Part shown: piece by piece, positions 15,681 through 20,287 of the stretch
Position numbering within the stretch: the first letter of the stretch is position 1
Layout of the letters: each line of letters starts with the position of its first letter
Source of the DNA: a virus
Strand: one strand, 5' to 3'
Length of the DNA: 20,287 nt
Virus record (IMG/VR): IMGVR_UViG_3300007513_000248
Span: 1 to 20,287 of that record
The notes under the pieces: model-generated
What the model saw: the letters and a program-made list of their open reading frames with translations, nothing else
Told to the model about the DNA's origin: nothing
The model's database searches: none
Translations under genes and position numbers: made by a program

Positions 15681-15705
15681 TCTTATAGACAAAAACCCAC
15701 AAAGA

Positions 15706-16686
15706 TCAAAACATCATACTCAAAGCACCTTCAGTCTTATCATCTTTATATGCCCAAACCTCATTGATAACGAACCTCGGCATAGAAAGTACTGGCTGAT
15801 TCTCTTCGTCTGTATGAAAGAATGTCCTATCGTAGTCATAAACAAGAGACTGAACACGGCTTTTTAAGAAATATTTTGCTGAAGGATCAAAAATAGCATC
15901 TTCTTCTCCACCCAATTCACTTTCATCAAAACTACCAGACAACCAAAAGGGCAAGAGAGCAGACACAGCACCCCCAAAGGCTTTGGTTAAAGTTTCAATT
16001 TCTTGTTCTAATTGTTCAGAGAGGTCACAAAGCTTAATGATCTTATGTTCCAAAAGGTGTAGTTTTTCCGCAATTTCCTGATTTGCCCAACCTCGTAGCT
16101 TATGCATGGCATCTGCCATAATAGTGTGTTCTTTGTTCCAGACTAAACGAGGCTGACCTGTTTTGTCCACCAATCTTGCAGGTTGGTACTTTTTCACATT
16201 CAACATCCCACCAGCATCAGAACCCCAATCCAATTCTTCAATAGTCTCTTCTGTCTTACTAATATTAGATTCGTGACGGGAAGAATTCGGGTGAACTCTG
16301 GAAACAGGAGCTATTAGCCCCCCATAGGGATATTTCTCCACCTCTTTTATCTCCCCATCTCCTATTACTTCAATGGCTTTGGTTTCATTGGGGTGCATAA
16401 ACATAGAGATATCATATGGGTTCCCCCCAACCATTATGTAAGCCATTACAAGACCTTCTAAGGAAGAACCTTCGGTAACAGAGAAATTCAACCTTTTCTC
16501 TGTTCTATATTTTCCAGTATCGGTTTCGATAGCCTCATAGGTCACAGTAATGTATCCAATCCTATCCCTCTCTACTTGTATGCTTTTAATCCTGTGTGGA
16601 ATATTCACGGCTTCTCTTAGAAGCCACTCTCGTATTCCAAGCCAATAGCCCGTTCTAAAACGAGTAAAACCACCAAAACTACCCAT
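15706..16686 (-). CDS. Uncharacterised virion structural protein, 326 residues
   Basis: ATG start three bases after the stop of the 952-residue gene, with GGGGTGAG as ribosome site. I do not recognise the family. Residues 1-30 are aromatic and basic (FGGFTRFRTGYWLGIREWLL). Residues 33-70 look like beta strands. MVGGNPYDISMFMHP (85-99) is a distinctive loop. A proline/glycine-rich middle (118-185) leads to a helical stretch at about 186-240 (HKLRGWANQEIAEKLHLLEH onward) with coiled-coil character. The last 60 residues are acidic to mixed and end in EGALSMMF. No signal peptide or transmembrane helix is visible. Its place between a large structural gene and the gp25-like wedge suggests a tail or baseplate part, inferred from context alone. 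Confidence 0.8.
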   Translation of the reverse strand: MGSFGGFTRFRTGYWLGIREWLLREAVNIPHRIKSIQVERDRIGYITVTYEAIETDTGKYRTEKRLNFSVTEGSSLEGLVMAYIMVGGNPYDISMFMHPNETKAIEVIGDGEIKEVEKYPYGGLIAPVSRVHPNSSRHESNISKTEETIEELDWGSDAGGMLNVKKYQPARLVDKTGQPRLVWNKEHTIMADAMHKLRGWANQEIAEKLHLLEHKIIKLCDLSEQLEQEIETLTKAFGGAVSALLPFWLSGSFDESELGGEEDAIFDPSAKYFLKSRVQSLVYDYDRTFFHTDEENQPVLSMPRFVINEVWAYKDDKTEGALSMMF

Positions 16687-16689
16687 ATC

Positions 16690-19548
16690 TCACCCCGTTG
16701 TTTCCAAAGCAGAGTCATTCATGTCTTTCCCTGAGAACATTTCAATAATATCCATAATAATAGCCCCACCCGGAACTGGTACAAGACCCATCGCACTGAA
16801 GCCCCAATGAGTAGAACCAGAATCAGGCTTATCCTCTGATGTTATCAAATCCATCAAAACCCCATCTGTACCCCTTGAAAAGAAATACAAAATCTTAGCC
16901 TCTGGCAATTCAAACAACCCCAAGGATTGAATAATAGCATTGATCCTTCTGATAAGGTTTTGAACTTCCTTAATTCTCTGCTGCACCCATTCGATATATC
17001 GAAGAATTACGTCAATAACGCTCTGCATAGCTTTCATTATCATCTCAATAAAATTGAGAATATAGTTAAAAACCTTTTCTATTCCCAAAGATCTACCAAG
17101 CCTTATATATTCCCAATTCTCAGAGCTACCATATCTGTTGATATCAAGCCCTGCGGTTGCAATTTTAAGGATGAGTGCAGCCTCTGGTATTACAGCAGAA
17201 TCAGAGAGTAAAGCTGTTCTACAAAAAACAGCCCTACTTGGTCCTGATGTGTCTGGATCTTCTACCAGATCCTCAATATCAGTATAAATAATGGGTAGAT
17301 CTGTCCTATCAGGCTTTGCAACACCCCCCACTGGCTTTTTTCCCAACTGCCAGCAGTTTACTATTAAGCCATTCCTACCATTCTTTGTTTTTAAATTTCC
17401 ATTTATATCTCTGAGAAAACCACCAACACTCGGATCAGTAGATTCCATCCATTCCAGTTGATCTTCAGCAGCCTTCTTTGTTTTCGTAGTTACTTTTGAA
17501 TCTGCTATTATTAGCTTTAAACTCTTCAATTGAGTAGTATAAACATCAAGAGAAATATCATTTGGGTACGATATAGAATCGTGTGTGCCTCCCGTAATAT
17601 CCTCTTCCCAATTGTACAAAGGGCTAAGAATGTGGGTCAAAACAAGCTCAGTGTTTTTTGTCTTGCCTTGAGAGACAAATAAAGACTTCCAATTGGGGGC
17701 TAATCCTGAATCGGCATTTGTATTGGCAGATTTTTTTAAGCCAACACTTTCTAAGAGGGTGAGATCTGGAAGCTCTAAATCATAATCTCTCCACTTCCAT
17801 TCTCTAAGGGTAGTAGTGTTGTCAATAGTAAGTTGCTCAACCGTTATAGGTAGTGGTCCTATGAAATCTATAATTTTTGAAGCCATTCTCTTTACATGTC
17901 GCTTTAACTTCCTCTCAAAAGCTTTGGGGTCTTCAACATTTTTGAAGAATTTCACTCCAGACATTCGTAAAACTTTATTGAGAATTTCAAGGGTTCCATT
18001 CTTATCAAAGCCTGTTGATCTTATGGTGTACCGACCCTCCGTACCATCATCAGGATCAAGATCAGGACGAGACAGGATTAAAACCAACAAAGCAGCTTGA
18101 AGGGTTTCCATAAATAGCTGGGTGTTTTCCCTCGGAATAACCACATTCACAGGCTTACAGAATTTCTCTATCTTCCCAATAGGTTCAATCACAACTCTCT
18201 CTTCACTATCAACATCTGACTTAGGAACCTGATAAGAGAGGTCATAATCAAGGGGTTCAAACTTACCATCATTATAGTCTGCACCTCTCATTTTAAGATC
18301 ATCGGGAACTGCTGCTATCCTGATAGCAAATGTGGCAGGGGGGTTCTCCGTATCTTCAACTAATTTCATATCAGAACCCTTCCCTTCAATTTTTGCGTTC
18401 ACAGGAAGTTGTTCATGCTTAATAGTGAAGCTATGAGGCGCACCCGGCCCTGTCTTCATAAAACCAGTTGCTGTTGAATAGATAAAGGATCTCTGGAAAA
18501 AATACTTCGGCAGATCGGGGTTGGAGACATCCTTCATCAATTCAAGAGGAACTAATGCGGGGCCAATCCCCTCTGAGGAAGGCACTGCCCTATGAGAAGC
18601 CACCACATAAGAGTATCCATTCTTCCTTTTCCCTTCTTTATCCGTGGCATTTGTATATTTTAACATTTCAACCAGACCTACCCTGTCGTGTCCACCATAC
18701 AAGACAACGGGGTGTCCATCTTTGCCATATAAAGGAACCAACTCTTCTTGTGAAGCCCCACTCTGTGCTGGCTGGGCAGTGTTCTTCTTCCGACAAAGCA
18801 TCAGGGGCATCCCAGCAACTTCTGTAGAGACTTCTATAATAAAGCCCTCTGCTGGTATTGTAGGAAGGGTCACTCCCATTGCCGAATATCCACTCGCCTG
18901 TTTCCAAGAAACTTCTATTTCGGCAGGTTTATTAAAGATTTTACCGTGAGTTGGAGCGTATGTTGGGTCGTTTGACATATAAGAAACTGTGACATTCGTT
19001 ATGGGAGATTGAACATCTCCCAATCTTCCGAATTTAAGCAATTTCATAATTAGCTCAATCGTTTTAAGTAGAGAGCCAATCATTTCACTATCTGCACTGG
19101 CAAACAACATAAACCCAAAAACATAAGAACCACTGGATAGATTAGGGCGACCCGGATCAGATCGATCTGTTAATCTTCCAATCATTCTTTTTTCAGCACC
19201 AGAATAACCACCAAGAAGATTTTTCATTCGTTGTGAAAATCTTCCTTGTTGTAGTACTTTCCAATCTCCCGTAGCGTAAAGACCTAATTGTGAGAGATCC
19301 CTCAATAGCTTTTTGATCTCCTCCATTAACTTTTTAATCAAAGCAGAAAGAGGGTCAGCGATACCTACAAGAAAAGCCTTAATGACTTCCATTATGGTAT
19401 TAACCACTTCCAAAGCTGCTATTAGAAATTTAGCAATTGTGTCTACTTTTGCTTTAAATTTCTCCAACCAAGGAGGGGGCCAAGGCTCAATTAAAAGCTT
19501 TTGCTCCCACTTATTCTCCCATTTATTTTCATCTTCAAAATCGCTCAT
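16690..19548 (-). CDS. Large structural protein (952 residues) with FnIII-like core flanked by hydrophobic helical segments
   Basis: Its ATG overlaps the previous TAA by one base (TAATG), and the GGTGGTGG encoding the glycines at the end of the preceding protein serves as the ribosome site. Residues 31-86 are strongly helical and hydrophobic to amphipathic (TIAKFLIAALEVVNTIMEVI, then IADPLSALIKKLMEEIKKLL). Residues 179-470 are beta-rich, with an FnIII-like piece containing AEIEVSWKQ and EGFIIEVSTE. A middle region (about 490-620) mixes helix and strand. Residues 826-880 again form a long hydrophobic helix or coiled coil (VFNYILNFIEMIMKAMQSVI). I do not recognise a named family. It is too short and too beta-rich for a classical tape measure. 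A tail-tip or baseplate hub part is a reasonable guess from its position upstream of the wedge genes. Confidence 0.83.
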   Translation of the reverse strand: MSDFEDENKWENKWEQKLLIEPWPPPWLEKFKAKVDTIAKFLIAALEVVNTIMEVIKAFLVGIADPLSALIKKLMEEIKKLLRDLSQLGLYATGDWKVLQQGRFSQRMKNLLGGYSGAEKRMIGRLTDRSDPGRPNLSSGSYVFGFMLFASADSEMIGSLLKTIELIMKLLKFGRLGDVQSPITNVTVSYMSNDPTYAPTHGKIFNKPAEIEVSWKQASGYSAMGVTLPTIPAEGFIIEVSTEVAGMPLMLCRKKNTAQPAQSGASQEELVPLYGKDGHPVVLYGGHDRVGLVEMLKYTNATDKEGKRKNGYSYVVASHRAVPSSEGIGPALVPLELMKDVSNPDLPKYFFQRSFIYSTATGFMKTGPGAPHSFTIKHEQLPVNAKIEGKGSDMKLVEDTENPPATFAIRIAAVPDDLKMRGADYNDGKFEPLDYDLSYQVPKSDVDSEERVVIEPIGKIEKFCKPVNVVIPRENTQLFMETLQAALLVLILSRPDLDPDDGTEGRYTIRSTGFDKNGTLEILNKVLRMSGVKFFKNVEDPKAFERKLKRHVKRMASKIIDFIGPLPITVEQLTIDNTTTLREWKWRDYDLELPDLTLLESVGLKKSANTNADSGLAPNWKSLFVSQGKTKNTELVLTHILSPLYNWEEDITGGTHDSISYPNDISLDVYTTQLKSLKLIIADSKVTTKTKKAAEDQLEWMESTDPSVGGFLRDINGNLKTKNGRNGLIVNCWQLGKKPVGGVAKPDRTDLPIIYTDIEDLVEDPDTSGPSRAVFCRTALLSDSAVIPEAALILKIATAGLDINRYGSSENWEYIRLGRSLGIEKVFNYILNFIEMIMKAMQSVIDVILRYIEWVQQRIKEVQNLIRRINAIIQSLGLFELPEAKILYFFSRGTDGVLMDLITSEDKPDSGSTHWGFSAMGLVPVPGGAIIMDIIEMFSGKDMNDSALETTG

Positions 19549-19778
19549 TATTGACCACCACCATGCTTCAAGCGGTCTACTTTCTCATGCAATTCTATGA
19601 CCAACTCCTGATCTTTTTTTACCTGCGCTTCCAGCAACTCAGACATTTTCTTTAGAAGCAAAATCTGAGGCTTCAACATTGCATGCTCCTTCTGACCAGC
19701 CTCTACATCAGACCATTCACCAAGATTGACACCGCACTCTTTGAGCTTTTTCATCACATCTTCTAATTCTTTATCCAC
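19548..19778 (-). CDS. Small coiled-coil protein, 76 residues, GTG start
   Basis: GTG start preceded by AAGGGGGTG, an unusually strong ribosome site. The stop TAA shares one base with the next ATG, so translation of the two genes is probably coupled. Residues 33-71 form a heptad-like helix (MLKPQILLLKKMSELLEAQV and onward) ending in HGGGQ. The protein is highly charged and has no secretion or membrane signal. No family is recognisable. It could be a small oligomerising tail part or a chaperone for the 952-residue partner. That pairing is suggested only by the overlap. Confidence 0.75.
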   Translation of the reverse strand: MDKELEDVMKKLKECGVNLGEWSDVEAGQKEHAMLKPQILLLKKMSELLEAQVKKDQELVIELHEKVDRLKHGGGQ

Positions 19779-19789
19779 CTTTCACCCCC

Positions 19790-20287
19790 TTATCCTTGTG
19801 ACAACATACGAAGGACATATTCTCTCATTTCTTTCAACCTCTTGGACAACTGCCTATCAAACTGACGGATTTGAGCCAAAAGCCCCTCTGTCCTATGAAC
19901 CCGATAGTTAATCCAAGTGTTACGAAGGTCACGGAATCGATCCCTATCATTTAATACTACCTCAACATGATCTAATAATAGAGGTCTTACCAACGATCCC
20001 GATTGACCATTCAATGAAGAAGCCCGATCTTCATAAGCAGTGTAGGGGGTTCCACCAAGATTCGACACCAAGCCTGAGCTAATCCCATTTGCTGCTGGAC
20101 ACATTTCATCCAACTGCTCATCTTGAATAAAGAACCGTCTATCCAACAATGAGAGAGCATCACTGTCGCTTGTAAAGGGTGAGTTGTCTACTCTCCCTAA
20201 GAGGTCTTCCAAAATAGCATTGTGGGCTACACCCAACCCACTCTCAGCAATCAGAGGACTGCCAAGGTCTTCTATGTGCTGATTATC
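19790..20287 (-). CDS. C-terminal part of an uncharacterised protein entering from the right edge
   Basis: The frame is open from the window edge to the TAA at 19790-19792, giving 165 visible residues. A TTG at 20234-20236 would give a 148-residue protein, but the 17 codons before it are open and protein-like (IEDLGSPLIAESG), so I treat the gene as truncated at its 5' end. The first 100 visible residues are mixed and contain RRFFIQDEQLDEMCPAANGI. The last 50 are a charged helix rich in Arg (RQFDRQLSKRLKEMREYVLR). The gene ends 11 bases before the GTG of the small coiled-coil gene, so it belongs to the same unit. I do not recognise the family. Structural or assembly roles are inferred from context. 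Confidence 0.78.
   Translation of the reverse strand, partial: DNQHIEDLGSPLIAESGLGVAHNAILEDLLGRVDNSPFTSDSDALSLLDRRFFIQDEQLDEMCPAANGISSGLVSNLGGTPYTAYEDRASSLNGQSGSLVRPLLLDHVEVVLNDRDRFRDLRNTWINYRVHRTEGLLAQIRQFDRQLSKRLKEMREYVLRMLSQG

Noticed and set aside
15681-15705. TATAAG with an upstream TTTGTG as a promoter for the gp25-like gene
   Set aside because: The spacing between the two boxes is too short for a sigma70 promoter and the match to a phage late promoter is weak.

Overview
The window is a single-strand block of virion structural genes from a large tailed bacteriophage or prophage, most likely one with a contractile tail. All nine coding regions read on the minus strand, from position 20287 towards 1. 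They are packed with overlaps of 1 base or gaps of 2 to 52 bases. Two genes identify the region: a baseplate J (T4 gp6-like) protein at 11011-14517 and, just upstream, a protein with a gp25-like baseplate wedge domain at 14529-15653. The pair is typical of contractile baseplates (myophages and related injection systems). All three stop codons are used as ordinary terminators and Shine-Dalgarno sequences are strong, so the genetic code is standard and the host bacterial. Base composition looks AT-leaning by eye. The host cannot be named from this sequence.

Layout in transcription order: (1) the C-terminal 165 residues of a protein entering from the right edge, ending in a charged helix; (2) a 76-residue coiled-coil protein; (3) a 952-residue protein with a beta/FnIII-like core between hydrophobic helical segments; (4) a 326-residue unknown protein; (5) the gp25-like protein with a long N-terminal extension and a CxxC motif; (6) the J protein, enlarged by N-terminal Ig/FnIII-like domains and a C-terminal extension; (7) a 503-residue protein in the usual place of a gpI-like baseplate component, with an insertion carrying three HxH motifs; (8) a 2326-residue fibre or spike protein with an Ig-like N-terminus, a pectate-lyase-like beta-helix and repeated fibre modules; (9) a further adhesin-like protein, cut by the left edge, with a Gly/Tyr-rich N-terminus, two Ig-like domains, a lectin-like jelly roll and a phage-type C-terminal region.

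The last protein would be missed by a search for ATG-started, closed reading frames. I found it by translating the reverse complement of positions 1-2474. It opens at a TTG at 2460-2462 with a good Shine-Dalgarno, in the same frame as the 2326-residue gene and separated from it by tandem stops TAA TGA. Once it is included, no stretch over about 52 bases lacks a gene.

The genes look like one late transcription unit building the baseplate and its host-recognition apparatus: gp25-like and J proteins as wedge, the 503-residue protein as a peripheral connector, and the two large proteins as fibres or spikes. I see no tRNA, CRISPR array, insertion sequence, integrase, reverse transcriptase or convincing promoter or terminator. 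The most notable non-coding element is a perfect 8-bp inverted repeat at 15656-15680 that would bury the ribosome binding site of the gp25-like gene.
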